In this document: piece after piece, positions 9,159 through 19,177 of the stretch
Layout of the letters: every line of letters begins with the position of its first letter
How positions within the stretch are numbered: the first letter of the stretch is position 1
Origin: Yeosuana marina
GTDB taxonomy: Bacteria; Bacteroidota; Bacteroidia; Flavobacteriales; Flavobacteriaceae
Direction: 5' to 3'
NCBI RefSeq assembly: GCF_011762485.1
Contig: NZ_JAAKGI010000001.1
Location: 449,962 to 513,961, forward strand
DNA length: 64,000 nucleotides
The notes under the pieces: generated by a model
Told to the model about the DNA's origin: nothing
The model's database searches: none
What the model saw: the letters and a program-made list of their open reading frames with translations, nothing else
Made by a program: the position numbers and the translations under genes

Positions 9159-11045
9159 ATGAAAGTTAAACACCTATTTCTTAAAGTATTCTTACTAGTT
9201 AGCTCCAATATTATAATTTCTCAAAATACTTATGATATTATTTTTCCTGGTAACGATAGAGATCAGAAGTGTCAACAGTGTATTCAAATATTTAATCAAA
9301 AACCTAAAGAGGTTAAATTTGCAATTAAGCGGCAAGGAAATAATCTTTATTTTCAAATAAACGACAAAAAATGGCTTAATCAATTGTTTAAAAATTCTGG
9401 CGATGGAATTGCTGTTGATGTAGTATCAAAGAATGTTTACAGCTGCGATTTAGAAACTATTGAAAACAGTCAAATTAAAGGGTTTCTTACCAAACCTATC
9501 TATGCGCAGAAAATAAAAAGTGGATTAAAACCTAACGGAGACAACTTTTTCCGCGTGCATGTGGGAAGGATTCCAGATACCTTAATAAATAAAGAATTAG
9601 AATATAATATATTGTTTTTAAGCAATAAAAACTTATGTCAATACTACGTGATTTATAATTTAGAATCTTACCCTTGGGATTTACTCGATATGGGTATGTA
9701 TTTAGATTCTTTAACTTATGACACAAAACAAATAAAATCATCAGAAAAAGAAGGTTTTATACTCAGAAACAAAATCTTGAAGTTTAAAATTCCTTTTAAA
9801 AAAAATAAATCTGAATATTCTCAAGAAGATATCAAACCAATTTATGATTCTTTAAGATTGACAGATTTTAATATTAAGAGCATTAAAATAAAAGCCTATT
9901 CATCGGTCGAAGGGAGTTTAGAGCATAACATTGAATTGCAGGAACAACGAGCTAAAAGTATTGTTACAGCGTTACAAAAATTTCAAAAACCAACTATAAA
10001 AACTAGTGTGTCATCTTCTGAAAATTGGGTAGAATTTTTAAATGATATTAAAGATACTAAATATAAAGAGTTAGCAGAATTGACTAAAAATCAAGTAAAG
10101 GCAAAACTTGTGGGAGCACTTTCTAAAGAAATTGAACCAATTTTAAATAATCATAGAAAAGCAGTTTTAGAATTAGAACTAGAGAAGAAAGATAAGTATA
10201 AGAGCATGTTATCCAATGAGCTGTTAGCGAAATTTAATTCTGCTATAAATGAAGAACAATTAGATGATGCAATAGAGATTCAAAATTCTATTTTCCAAAA
10301 GTTAAAGGGAAGCGAAATCTCTCCGGAATTTTTAAGAAAAATGCGAATACCAAAACAAGCGATGTTTGCAAAAATAATCAACAAAAATGCTGCTTATAAA
10401 TACATGTTGGATATAAGGCAAGCACTTATTGTTTATAATGAATTGATTGAACTTGAAAAACTAGTGCCAAAAGATGGTGAAGTAAAATATAATATTACCG
10501 CGATTAAAATAAAGCTTTGGCGTTTTAATGCTATTGAAATTGACGAAATAAAGTTGAAGAATCAAATAAATGCCTTAAAGAATTATGGCATAGATAATTC
10601 TCTTATTTCAAGAATGCTGGTTAATTTTCATATTATTAAAGCTGAAAACTTAATGCGAAAAGGAGACTATGTAAACAAGGATAAATCGGTGTCATACATT
10701 AGGAATAATTATAAAAATTTTCCGTTATCTGATTATGATTATTTGAGTTTAGCTCAGTTTTTTAGTTACTATGGCAATACTGATATGGCGGTAGAATTAC
10801 TAGAAAATAAAGCCAGAAGCATTGAAATTGATGAAGATTTGCTGTTTTATTATTTGAATTTAACCTTAATAAATAAAGAACTAACCCAAGATTCAGATTA
10901 TAGAACAATTTTACTAAATGCCAGTAATATGAATAAAGAACGATTTTGTAAATTATTTAATTCTGTTGATAATGGGGGTGTTACATTTCAGTTGTTAGCT
11001 AATGAATATTTAAGAGAAACGTATTGTGAGATTTGTAATAACTAA
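9159..11045 (+). CDS. Secreted protein of unknown function with an OmpA-like segment
   Basis: A 628-aa protein with an N-terminal signal peptide (residues 1-22, cleavage near ISQ/NT). I do not recognise a named family over the full length. Residues 243-275 (IKAYSSVEGSLEHN, then LQEQRAKSIVTAL) resemble the core of OmpA/MotB C-terminal domains, where such a segment binds peptidoglycan; no strong match to the rest of that domain is visible. A CxxC pair (C38, C41) lies close to the mature N-terminus. The second half is helical and rich in Lys/Glu, possibly TPR-like. It converges on the next gene with a 4-bp overlap of the stop codons. Periplasmic or cell-envelope location is inferred from the signal peptide. 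Confidence 0.75.
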   Translation: MKVKHLFLKVFLLVSSNIIISQNTYDIIFPGNDRDQKCQQCIQIFNQKPKEVKFAIKRQGNNLYFQINDKKWLNQLFKNSGDGIAVDVVSKNVYSCDLETIENSQIKGFLTKPIYAQKIKSGLKPNGDNFFRVHVGRIPDTLINKELEYNILFLSNKNLCQYYVIYNLESYPWDLLDMGMYLDSLTYDTKQIKSSEKEGFILRNKILKFKIPFKKNKSEYSQEDIKPIYDSLRLTDFNIKSIKIKAYSSVEGSLEHNIELQEQRAKSIVTALQKFQKPTIKTSVSSSENWVEFLNDIKDTKYKELAELTKNQVKAKLVGALSKEIEPILNNHRKAVLELELEKKDKYKSMLSNELLAKFNSAINEEQLDDAIEIQNSIFQKLKGSEISPEFLRKMRIPKQAMFAKIINKNAAYKYMLDIRQALIVYNELIELEKLVPKDGEVKYNITAIKIKLWRFNAIEIDEIKLKNQINALKNYGIDNSLISRMLVNFHIIKAENLMRKGDYVNKDKSVSYIRNNYKNFPLSDYDYLSLAQFFSYYGNTDMAVELLENKARSIEIDEDLLFYYLNLTLINKELTQDSDYRTILLNASNMNKERFCKLFNSVDNGGVTFQLLANEYLRETYCEICNN

Positions 11046-11605
11046 AATTGATAAATCTTCTTAGGCGTCACACAATAATTCAGTTTCACATCACTTTCAA
11101 AAACATCTGTAATAGCATTTTCTGCTTCAAAAAAGCTTAACCCTATTTTTATAGTTTCTGGCATGCACTCAGACAGAAACCGATCATAAAACCCTTTGCC
11201 ATAGCCAACACGGTTTCCATGATTATCAAAGGCTAGAAGCGGAACAAAAACAACCTCAAGTTTGTTAGGAAAAATTTCGATACCGTCAATTGGCTCTGGA
11301 ATGTTGTAATTGTTCTTCTTAATAACGGTATTATCGGTTAACAAAAAATGACTCATCAAACCTGTTTTAAAATCACTTTTAGAGATGACAATGTTTTTAT
11401 CCTTCCCAGATAAAATATTCAAAATATAATCGGTGTTTACTTCTTTTTGTTCTTCGATAGTTAAAAAAAGATGATAAAATGTAGATTCCCAAATAGGCAG
11501 TTTTAATAATTGATTGGCAATAGACAAACTTAAATCTTCTACCTGATTTATAGACAAATCTTCACGAAGGGTTTTATATTTTTTTCGTAATTCAGATTTT
11601 GTCAT
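11042..11605 (-). CDS. 5-formyltetrahydrofolate cyclo-ligase
   Basis: Converts 5-formyl-THF to 5,10-methenyl-THF using ATP (the ygfA/fau/MTHFS family). The 187-aa length is typical. The N-terminus starts with the Lys/Arg-rich SELRKKYKTLRED helix, and the family signature NRVGYGKGFYDRFL is at 131-144. It is the last gene of a minus-strand run (protease, rimK, aspartoacylase-like, this gene), lying 10 bases after its upstream neighbour, and its stop overlaps that of the convergent gene by 4 bases. No functional link to RimK is obvious, so the arrangement may only be shared transcription. Confidence 0.93.
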   Translation of the reverse strand: MTKSELRKKYKTLREDLSINQVEDLSLSIANQLLKLPIWESTFYHLFLTIEEQKEVNTDYILNILSGKDKNIVISKSDFKTGLMSHFLLTDNTVIKKNNYNIPEPIDGIEIFPNKLEVVFVPLLAFDNHGNRVGYGKGFYDRFLSECMPETIKIGLSFFEAENAITDVFESDVKLNYCVTPKKIYQF

Positions 11606-11615
11606 AACCGAATTT

Positions 11616-12590
11616 CTATCCTTTTAATTTTGTAGTAATATGAAATAAAGCATCACCTTGATACACCAACGAAGCCTCGTTTACATTAATAATATAGCCA
11701 TCAATTTTAGATTTCACCTCGTAATGTTCTTTTCCGTAAGGATCGGTAATTTGACCTAAAACATCATTAACTTTCACCTTGGTATTGATGCTAATTTTAG
11801 ATTTAAACATACCAGAATGTTTGGCTCTAACCCATTTACTTTCGTCAACAAATACGGTAGGCTCTTTTGGTGGACTCACTTTTTTCTTTGCATTTAGCAT
11901 ATCAAAATGATTTAAAATACGCTTAATACCTTCAATACCAATTTTAGAAATGGTATCATCAACAAAAAAGGATTTACCTCCTTCAAACAATAAGATAGGT
12001 TTGTCTAATTGATAGCATGCATTTCTGAATGATTTTCCTATGATATTGGAGTATAGCGTGAATGGAGCACCAAAGACCGAAGCTAAAGTTTCTAGTTGAG
12101 GTTTGTCTTTTCCTATTCTAATTTGTGCGGCGTTAAATCTGCTGGCGCCACCCGTATGAAAGTCAATTACTAAATCGACATCTGGAATAATGTCTGTCAT
12201 CAATCTATTGGCTACGCGACTCGCCAAAGACCCATTAGCATAGCCAGGAAAAACACGGTTTAAATCTCGGCCATCAGGAAAACTTCTGGAACTATTTAAA
12301 AATCCAAAAACATTTAGAATAGGCATACAAATAATAGTGCCTCGTTTGGGTTTGTTAATGTTTTTTGCAATGATTTGGCGCACAATATCAACACCATTAA
12401 TTTCATCGCCATGAATACCAGCGGTGAATAAAATGGTTGGCCCTGGTTTTTTGGAACGTTCAATAATAACGGGCACTTCAATACTTGTGGCCGTATGAAG
12501 TTTGGCGATATTAAAATTGATTTCTTTGGAGGTTCCTAAAGGAATGTCATGACCTAAAATAGAAATGATTTTCTTGTAATTTTTAGTCAT
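11616..12590 (-). CDS. Succinylglutamate desuccinylase/aspartoacylase family zinc hydrolase
   Basis: A 324-aa M14-like zinc carboxypeptidase-fold hydrolase. The visible site residues are H60 and E63 in GIHGDE, the DLNR motif at 109-112 and H145 in DFHTGG. The C-terminal ~80 residues form the beta-rich domain of the family (ending ALFHITTKLKG). Family members remove acyl groups from amino acids, but the actual substrate is not known here. The gene lies 9 bases after rimK in the same direction. A plausible role, by context only, is trimming glutamate or other tails added by RimK. Confidence 0.88.
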   Translation of the reverse strand: MTKNYKKIISILGHDIPLGTSKEINFNIAKLHTATSIEVPVIIERSKKPGPTILFTAGIHGDEINGVDIVRQIIAKNINKPKRGTIICMPILNVFGFLNSSRSFPDGRDLNRVFPGYANGSLASRVANRLMTDIIPDVDLVIDFHTGGASRFNAAQIRIGKDKPQLETLASVFGAPFTLYSNIIGKSFRNACYQLDKPILLFEGGKSFFVDDTISKIGIEGIKRILNHFDMLNAKKKVSPPKEPTVFVDESKWVRAKHSGMFKSKISINTKVKVNDVLGQITDPYGKEHYEVKSKIDGYIINVNEASLVYQGDALFHITTKLKG

Positions 12591-12599
12591 AAAAATAAA

Positions 12600-13472
12600 T
12601 TACACGTTACGTTCTATATACCTAATAATTGATTTTGCAATGTCTTTTTTAGTGGCTTGTTCAATACCTTCTAATCCTGGAGACGAGTTCACTTCTAAAA
12701 TTAATGGTCCGCGAGACGATTGCAACATATCAACACCACAAATACCTAATCCAAGAGATTTTGCTGCTTTTAAGGCGGCATTTTCTTCTTCATCCGATAA
12801 TTCTATTATTTGGGCACTTCCACCTCGGTGTAAGTTTGATCTAAATTCACCTTCTTTACCTTGGCGTTTCATGGCTCCAACCACATTACCGTCAACTACA
12901 AACGCTCTAATATCGGCGCCTTTCGACTCTTTGATGAATTCTTGAACAATAACACGTGCTTGCAACCCATTAAAGGCCTCTAAAACAGACTCGGCAGCAT
13001 TATTGGTTTCCGCTAAAACAACCCCTAAACCCTGAGTACCTTCCAGTAATTTAATTACTAAAGGCGCACCACCAACATAATTTATAATTTCGGCAACGTC
13101 TTTGGTATAATTTGAAAAAACTGTTTTTGGCATGCCTAAACCAGCACGAGATAACACTTGTAAACTTCTTAGTTTATCACGCGATCTAACGAGTGCTTGC
13201 GATTCTACAGTTGAAAACACTTTCATCATTTCAAATTGTCTTACAACAGCAGTTCCATAAAAAGTAACACTGGCACCAATTCTAGGAATAATAGCATCAA
13301 CATGTTCTAAATGTCTTCCTTTATACAAAATAGCGGGATTCTTTTTTTCAATAATAATCTCACATTTTAAGGGATCAATTATTTCTACATGATGTTTGCG
13401 TTTTACAGCTGCTTCAACAAGTCTTTGTGTAGAATATAAATGAGGATTTCTTGATAATATTACAATATTCAT
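12600..13472 (-). CDS. rimK: RimK-type ATP-grasp alpha-L-glutamate ligase
   Basis: ATP-grasp ligase that in characterised bacteria adds glutamate residues to the C-terminus of ribosomal protein S6. The 290-aa protein has a pre-ATP-grasp domain (1-95), the phosphate-binding loop LEGTQGLG (143-150), the DIRAFVV strand (187-193), RSNLHRGG (211-218) and the metal site EVNSSPG (260-266). All expected catalytic blocks are present. The start codon overlaps the stop of the upstream retropepsin-like gene by one base (TAATG on the minus strand), suggesting coupled translation. S6 itself is not in the window, so the target is inferred. Confidence 0.94.
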   Translation of the reverse strand: MNIVILSRNPHLYSTQRLVEAAVKRKHHVEIIDPLKCEIIIEKKNPAILYKGRHLEHVDAIIPRIGASVTFYGTAVVRQFEMMKVFSTVESQALVRSRDKLRSLQVLSRAGLGMPKTVFSNYTKDVAEIINYVGGAPLVIKLLEGTQGLGVVLAETNNAAESVLEAFNGLQARVIVQEFIKESKGADIRAFVVDGNVVGAMKRQGKEGEFRSNLHRGGSAQIIELSDEEENAALKAAKSLGLGICGVDMLQSSRGPLILEVNSSPGLEGIEQATKKDIAKSIIRYIERNV

Positions 13473-13906
13473 TAGGGATTGTTTTGTTCTTTAGTTTTAA
13501 AAGATAGGTTTTTTAAGCTGACATCGACAATAAACTTTTTATTTAAAAAGCGTCTCCCAATTAAAATAGGGTATTTCATGTCGTCTCTGGTGCTTAAGGT
13601 TAAATTTATTTTATACTTTTTATTAAATATTAAAATGGTTGTTTTAACCTTATAACGCTGTTGTACTATACCATTACTACTTTTAACTTTTGCAATGGTG
13701 TAGGTTTTAAAAATAATTTCTTTACCATTATAAAGCGGATGATCCTTGTCGTAAAACGTGCATTTTAGCATACCATCTTCAACATGTACCTTGTGGCAAT
13801 GTATAGAAGAGGTATAAGCACCTGTGTCAATTTTTACATCAATATCAAATAAACCAAGCAACGGAAAGTCTGCTTTATCTATTCGACCGATAACTTTTTT
13901 AGGCAT
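13472..13906 (-). CDS. Retropepsin-like aspartic protease (RimB/DUF785-type) paired with rimK
   Basis: A small (144 aa) protein with a single aspartic-protease motif, DTGAYTSS (27-34), followed by a beta-rich fold ending in [11 protein letters not shown]. This is the RimB/DUF785 type (often called ATP-dependent zinc protease), which is found next to RimK in many bacteria. The ATG at 13906 ([10 protein letters not shown]) is preferred; an upstream in-frame TTG at 13939 would add an unconserved, Cys- and Leu-rich tail. There is no signal peptide, so it acts in the cytoplasm. The one-base overlap with rimK suggests a ligase/protease pair that controls the length of the added tail; this is inference. 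Confidence 0.85.
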   Translation of the reverse strand: MPKKVIGRIDKADFPLLGLFDIDVKIDTGAYTSSIHCHKVHVEDGMLKCTFYDKDHPLYNGKEIIFKTYTIAKVKSSNGIVQQRYKVKTTILIFNKKYKINLTLSTRDDMKYPILIGRRFLNKKFIVDVSLKNLSFKTKEQNNP

Positions 13907-13978
13907 TTTTAAATTTAATAATGTGACGCAAGGTAACAAAAAAAAGGATGTTAAATTATACTCAAAAAAGCGTTATTA

Positions 13979-14009
13979 TTGAAATGTTTTTGGATATATA
14001 CTATCTTTG
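13979..14009 (+). promoter_or_regulatory. Promoter of uvrC
   Basis: The -33 TTG is at 13979-13981, followed after a 20-base spacer by a perfect TAnnTTTG box (TATCTTTG, 14002-14009). The box ends only 5 bases before the ATG of uvrC, so the transcript should have almost no leader. Confidence 0.7.
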
Positions 14010-14014
14010 GATTT

Positions 14015-15808
14015 ATGAGTCAGCCTGCTTTAGACATTCAACTACAAACTTTACCGCATCAACCAGGCGTGTATCAGTATTTTGATTCTGAAGGAACCAT
14101 AATTTACGTGGGAAAAGCTAAAGATTTAAAAAAACGGGTATCTTCTTATTTTACAAAAACCCATGATAATGGTAAGACTCGTGTGCTAGTAAAAAAAATA
14201 GCAAGCATTAAACATATCGTTGTCGATACTGAAACAGATGCGCTTTTATTAGAAAATAATTTAATAAAAAAGTATCAACCACGGTATAATGTATTGCTTA
14301 AGGACGATAAGTCGTATCCTTGGATTTGTATTAAAAAAGAACGGTTTCCTAGAGTATTTTCTACACGGCGTGTTTTTAAAGATGGCAGTGAATATTTCGG
14401 TCCTTATACCAGTATGAAAACGGTTTCAACCTTATTAGATTTAATAAAAGGCTTGTATAAATTGCGTAATTGTAATTATGATTTGTCTGAAGAAAAAATC
14501 AATAACGGCAAATATTCGGTATGCTTAGAGTATCATCTGGGAAATTGTAAAGGTGCTTGCGAAGGTTATGAAACCGAGGAAGAATACAGCCAAAACATCA
14601 TTGCTATAAAGGAAATTTTAAAAGGAAATTTTAAAGATTCGTTGTCGCAATTTAAAACTCAAATGAAAGCGTGTGCAGAAAATCTTCATTTCGAAGAAGC
14701 ACAAAATATTAAAGAGAAAATTGAAATCCTTGAAAATTATCAAGCAAAATCAACCATTGTAAATCCTAAAATCAGCAATGTCGATGTGTTTTCTATTATG
14801 AGTGATGAAAGTTATGGCTACATTAATTTTTTACAAGTATCATATGGTTCAATCATTAGGTCTCATACGCTCGAAATTAAAAAGAAACTCGACGAAACCG
14901 ATAAAACACTTTTAGAACTCGCGATTACAGAAATCAGGCAACGATTCAATTCAAATTCTAAAGAAATTTATGTGCCATTTCAAGTCGATTTGGGTGACGA
15001 TATAAAGGTTACTATCCCCAAGTTAGGTGATAAAAAACATATTTTAGACCTATCGCTCCGCAACGCTAAATACTACAGGATGGAACGGTTTAAGCAAATA
15101 AAAATTACCGACCCAGACCGGCATGTTAAAAGAATTATGGCGCAAATGAAAACTGATTTGCGATTGTCTGTAGAGCCAAGACATATAGAGTGTTTTGATA
15201 ATTCAAATATTCAAGGGACCAATCCGGTGGCAGCGTGTGTGGTTTTTAAAAACGGGAAGCCGAGTAAAAAAGATTACAGACATTTTAATATAAAAACGGT
15301 TGAAGGCGCTAATGATTTTGCGTCTATGGAAGAAGTTGTGTACAGACGTTACAAACGTTTGTTGGATGAAAATCAATCCTTACCGCAACTTATAATTATT
15401 GATGGCGGAAAAGGACAATTGTCGTCAGCTTTAAATGCTTTAGACGACTTAAAGCTAAGAGGAAAAATTGCCATTATCGGAATTGCAAAACGTTTAGAAG
15501 AATTATTCTATCCAAATGATTCAATTCCCTTATATTTAGATAAGAAAAGTGAAACGCTAAAAGTGATTCAACAGTTGCGAAATGAAGCACACCGTTTCGG
15601 TATAGAACATCACCGTAACAGACGAAGTAAAGGTGCGTTAAATACCGAATTAGAAACCATTCCAGGAATAGGAGAAAAAACTATTGTTGAATTGTTAAAA
15701 CAGTTTAAATCGGTAAAGCGTGTTTCGAATGCCAAGTTAGATGAGTTAGAATCTGTTGTTGGGGGGGCTAGAGCTGAAAAAATTTATAATTATTATCATA
15801 ATTCATGA
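14015..15808 (+). CDS. uvrC: UvrABC excinuclease subunit C
   Basis: Nuclease of nucleotide excision repair; it incises DNA on both sides of a lesion recognised by UvrAB. Start chosen at the ATG at 14015 (MSQPALDIQL): the in-frame TTG at 13979 is the -33 element of the promoter, and the leader it would add is unconserved. The 597-aa protein has the GIY-YIG domain (GVYQYF ... IIYVGKAKDLKKR, about 18-41), four clustered cysteines (NCNYDL, SVCLEY, GNCKGACEG) of the type reported to hold an Fe-S cluster, the UVR segment (LHFEEAQNIKEKIEIL), the RNase H-like UvrC domain (ECFDNSNIQGTNPVA, IIDGGKGQL) and a C-terminal helix-hairpin-helix (IPGIGEKTIVELL). Its stop overlaps the next start by 4 bases (ATGA). 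Confidence 0.96.
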   Translation: MSQPALDIQLQTLPHQPGVYQYFDSEGTIIYVGKAKDLKKRVSSYFTKTHDNGKTRVLVKKIASIKHIVVDTETDALLLENNLIKKYQPRYNVLLKDDKSYPWICIKKERFPRVFSTRRVFKDGSEYFGPYTSMKTVSTLLDLIKGLYKLRNCNYDLSEEKINNGKYSVCLEYHLGNCKGACEGYETEEEYSQNIIAIKEILKGNFKDSLSQFKTQMKACAENLHFEEAQNIKEKIEILENYQAKSTIVNPKISNVDVFSIMSDESYGYINFLQVSYGSIIRSHTLEIKKKLDETDKTLLELAITEIRQRFNSNSKEIYVPFQVDLGDDIKVTIPKLGDKKHILDLSLRNAKYYRMERFKQIKITDPDRHVKRIMAQMKTDLRLSVEPRHIECFDNSNIQGTNPVAACVVFKNGKPSKKDYRHFNIKTVEGANDFASMEEVVYRRYKRLLDENQSLPQLIIIDGGKGQLSSALNALDDLKLRGKIAIIGIAKRLEELFYPNDSIPLYLDKKSETLKVIQQLRNEAHRFGIEHHRNRRSKGALNTELETIPGIGEKTIVELLKQFKSVKRVSNAKLDELESVVGGARAEKIYNYYHNS

Positions 15809-18039
15809 AACGTTACTTGCTACTATTATTGTTTTTTATTTCTTGTTTTCAAGGGTTTTCCCAAGAGACAACTAAACATGATGTTAAAGTAGGCTTGGTT
15901 TTAAGTGGAGGAGGAGCCAAAGGGTTGGCACACATTGGCGTTTTAAAGGTTATTGATAGTTTAGGAATACAAGTAGATTATGTTGCTGGCACTAGTATGG
16001 GTGCTATTATTGGAGCGCTATATGCTTCAGGATATTCTGGTAAAGAGCTTGATTCTGTTTTTAAATTGGTAGATTTTAGTACTCTAATTAGCGACGATTT
16101 ACCGAGAGCTTCTAAGGCTTTCTATGAAAAGAATAATTCGGAACGCTACGCTGTAACGTTGCCTTTTGATAATTTTAAAATTAAATTACCATCAGCTATT
16201 TCTAGAGGACAAAATGTTTATGGATTAATTTCAAAATTAACATTGAGTGTTTGTGATATTAAGGATTTCAGCAAATTACCAATCCCGTTTTTTTGTATTG
16301 CAACTGATGCTGAAACGGGAAAACAAGTCGTTCTTGATAAAGGTAATTTGGCACAATCTGTTATGGCAAGTGGGGCTTTGCCTTCATTATTTCAACCGGT
16401 TATAATTAATAATCAAATGCTTATAGATGGCGGTGTTATAAATAATTATCCTATTGATGAATTAAGAGCAAAAGGAGTTGACGTTATTATAGGGGTTGAC
16501 GTTCAAGATGGCCTAGCAACGCGTAAAGAGTTAACTTCTGCAACCGATGTCTTATTACAAGTTAATAATTATAGAACGGTTAACGATATGAAAAAGAAGG
16601 TTAAAAAAACCGACATTTATATCAAGCCAGACATCAAAGATTATTCAGTAGTTTCTTTTAGCGAAGGGGCTAAAATCATACAAACAGGAATCGAAGCAGC
16701 TATTTCAAAGAGTGATTCTTTAAAACTACTTGCTAAAGAACAATACAAAAAACCTAAATTAGAAATAAAAAGACCTAATTATGATAGCATTAGTATCAAG
16801 TCTATTAACATTGAGGGTAACAAGAAATATTCAAGAGCCTACGTTTTAGGAAAGTTAAAACTTAAAGGAAACGAAAAAGTAAGTTATAAAAAGTTTAATA
16901 AGGGAGTCAATAATTTAATAGCAACAAATAACTTTGATTATTTTCAATATGAGTTTAATAAATCTAAGGATAGCGATGGGTATGATTTAAATGCTCAATT
17001 AACTGAAACTAAAATTAGTGCTTATTTAAAATTGGGGATTCACTACGATAAGTTATACAAAAGTGCAGCCCTTATAAATCTTACAAAAAAGAGATTATTA
17101 GCTAAAAACGATATTGCTTCTTTAGATATAATTTTAGGAGATAATGTAAGATATAATTTTGAATATTTTATTGATAAAGGCTTTTATTGGAGTATTGGTG
17201 TGAGGTCTAGATATGATCAATTTAACAAAAACGTAAATGCCCAATTGTTATTACAAGATGATCAGATAAGTATTACTGGATTAAATAAAGTAGATGCAGA
17301 ATTACAAGATCAAACCAATCAATTTTATTTACAAACTCTTTTTAGAAAAGATTTTGCTTTAAGTCTTGGCTTGGAGCATAAACGCTTAGAAATAAAATCA
17401 GAAACGTTTAGCATAAATCCATCATCAAGGGAGTTTGTTTTTGAAAAAACAGATTATTTAAGTCTTTTTGGAAACATTAAATTAGACACGTATGACAACA
17501 AATATTTCCCTAAAAAAGGTGTCTATTTTAACGGATCATTACAAAACTATTTTTATGCTTCAAGTTTCAACTCCGATTTTAAAAATTTTTCAATAGCAAA
17601 GGCAAATATTGGTTCTGCTTTTAGTGTTTCAGATAAATTAGCTTTTAATGTTCAAACAAGTGGTGGATTCAGATTGGGAGATACGTCAACCAACACATTA
17701 GATTTTGCTTTAGGTGGTTATGGTAATGATTTAATTAATAATCTAATTCCGTTTTTGGGATATGATTTTATATCACTTGTAGGGAACAGTTATGTGAAAG
17801 CCTATTTGGGTGCCGATTATGAGATTTTTAAAAAGCAACATATCACGTTAGAAGGCAACTGGGCAAATGTTGATGATAATATTTTTGAAACGGGCGAATG
17901 GTTTACGCTTCCGGACTACAGAGGTTATGCTTTGGGGTATGCTATTGATACTTTGATAGGTCCTATTCAATTAAAATATAGTTACTCGCCAGAACAAGGA
18001 CAAAGTATTTGGTATGTTAATGTTGGATTTTGGTTTTAA
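15805..18039 (+). CDS. Patatin-like phospholipase fused to POTRA and outer-membrane barrel
   Basis: A 744-aa protein with a signal peptide (1-20). The patatin domain follows: oxyanion loop GGGAKG (35-40), nucleophile elbow GTSMG (62-66, S64) and the second dyad residue in DGG (D208). Then comes a POTRA-like segment (about 330-400, SINIEGNKKYSRAYVLGKL) and a C-terminal Omp85/surface-antigen-type barrel ending in the aromatic residue F (VNVGFWF). This is the layout of type Vd autotransporter-like patatins, in which the lipase domain is either surface-exposed or periplasmic. The start overlaps the stop of uvrC, which points to co-transcription without an evident functional link. Lipase activity is predicted from the intact Ser-Asp dyad. 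Confidence 0.92.
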   Translation: MKRYLLLLLFFISCFQGFSQETTKHDVKVGLVLSGGGAKGLAHIGVLKVIDSLGIQVDYVAGTSMGAIIGALYASGYSGKELDSVFKLVDFSTLISDDLPRASKAFYEKNNSERYAVTLPFDNFKIKLPSAISRGQNVYGLISKLTLSVCDIKDFSKLPIPFFCIATDAETGKQVVLDKGNLAQSVMASGALPSLFQPVIINNQMLIDGGVINNYPIDELRAKGVDVIIGVDVQDGLATRKELTSATDVLLQVNNYRTVNDMKKKVKKTDIYIKPDIKDYSVVSFSEGAKIIQTGIEAAISKSDSLKLLAKEQYKKPKLEIKRPNYDSISIKSINIEGNKKYSRAYVLGKLKLKGNEKVSYKKFNKGVNNLIATNNFDYFQYEFNKSKDSDGYDLNAQLTETKISAYLKLGIHYDKLYKSAALINLTKKRLLAKNDIASLDIILGDNVRYNFEYFIDKGFYWSIGVRSRYDQFNKNVNAQLLLQDDQISITGLNKVDAELQDQTNQFYLQTLFRKDFALSLGLEHKRLEIKSETFSINPSSREFVFEKTDYLSLFGNIKLDTYDNKYFPKKGVYFNGSLQNYFYASSFNSDFKNFSIAKANIGSAFSVSDKLAFNVQTSGGFRLGDTSTNTLDFALGGYGNDLINNLIPFLGYDFISLVGNSYVKAYLGADYEIFKKQHITLEGNWANVDDNIFETGEWFTLPDYRGYALGYAIDTLIGPIQLKYSYSPEQGQSIWYVNVGFWF

Positions 18040-18130
18040 TACTAAAAAATAATTCAATTGATTCTTATTAGGCTAAAAAGTAGTAAAAAAGTACTTTTGC
18101 ATAACAAATTTTTTATGACAGAGAGCTCGA

Positions 18131-19177
18131 ATGAAAGTATCTAAAAGAATAAATAAGATAAGGATGCGCATCATGCATCAATTGACTAAAAACATTGGGA
18201 ATTCACACAAAGAAACCATGTTGTCTCCAGGTGAAAAGCCAACGATTAATCGAGTTTTAATTTCAAGACCGAACCACAGATTAGGCAATCAATTATTGTT
18301 AACACCTTTAGTGCAAGAAGTCATAAATACATTTCCAAATTGTAAAATTGATTTGTTTGTTAAAGGAGGAGTAGCTAATCTTGTTTTTCAAAATTACGAG
18401 CATGTAGATACCATCATACAACTTCCAAGAAAGCCATTTAATGAGTTAATAAAGTATATAAAATGTTGGTTTAAGCTAAAAAAGTATAGATATGACTTGG
18501 TAATTAATGGTGATAAAAACTCATCTTCAGGCCGACTGTCTACTCAAATCGTAAAAGCACCGTATAAAGTGTTTGGTGAAACAGATGAAGAACTTGAAAA
18601 AATGTTCGATGATTATGACCATATTGCCAAGTATCCTGTTTATCATTTAAGGAAATATCTAAATCTTTTAGGTTATTCAGAAAGCAAAAAACCCATTCCT
18701 ACCATAAATATTAAGTTGAGTGATGATGAAATTAGTAAAGGGAAAGCCACATTGAAAGAGGTTGTTAAAAATGATAAGCCAACAATTTGTATTTATACCA
18801 ATGCTACAGGAGATAAAATTTACGATGAAGATTGGTGGGCTATTTTTTACAATCGTTTAAAAAGTGATTTTCCAAATTATAATATTATGGAATTATTACC
18901 GATTGAAAATATTTCTAAGATTAATTTCAAAGCACCTAATCATTATAGCGAAGATGTTAGAGAGATGTGTGGACTTTTAGCTAATACAGCTATTTTTATA
19001 GCTCCAGATAATGGCGTGATGCATTTAGCAAGTGCGGCTCAAATACCTGTTGTTGGATTTTTTAAAGTGACTAAGCTTGAAAAGTATCAACCCTATGGAA
19101 ATAAGAGTATAGCATTTAATACTAATGAGACAAATCTTAATGATTGGTTAAAAGGCATTAGCAATATATTAGGTTAA
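18131..19177 (+). CDS. Glycosyltransferase family 9 (LPS heptosyltransferase-like)
   Basis: A 348-aa GT-B protein with no signal peptide. The N-terminal half has RPNHRLGNQLLLTPLV, matching the GDxxLxxPxx loop of ADP-heptose:LPS heptosyltransferases, and the C-terminal half has the family nucleotide-sugar motif in APDNGVMHLASAAQIPVVG. It probably transfers a sugar to the LPS core or another surface glycan on the cytoplasmic face of the inner membrane. No other LPS gene is nearby, so the donor and acceptor cannot be told. A possible -7 box (TACTTTTG, 18092-18099) lies upstream but has no well-spaced -33 TTG. Confidence 0.88.
   Translation: MKVSKRINKIRMRIMHQLTKNIGNSHKETMLSPGEKPTINRVLISRPNHRLGNQLLLTPLVQEVINTFPNCKIDLFVKGGVANLVFQNYEHVDTIIQLPRKPFNELIKYIKCWFKLKKYRYDLVINGDKNSSSGRLSTQIVKAPYKVFGETDEELEKMFDDYDHIAKYPVYHLRKYLNLLGYSESKKPIPTINIKLSDDEISKGKATLKEVVKNDKPTICIYTNATGDKIYDEDWWAIFYNRLKSDFPNYNIMELLPIENISKINFKAPNHYSEDVREMCGLLANTAIFIAPDNGVMHLASAAQIPVVGFFKVTKLEKYQPYGNKSIAFNTNETNLNDWLKGISNILG

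Noticed and set aside
13907-13939. Longer start for the retropepsin-like protein at TTG 13939
   Set aside because: Adds unconserved residues; ATG at 13906 gives the family N-terminus.
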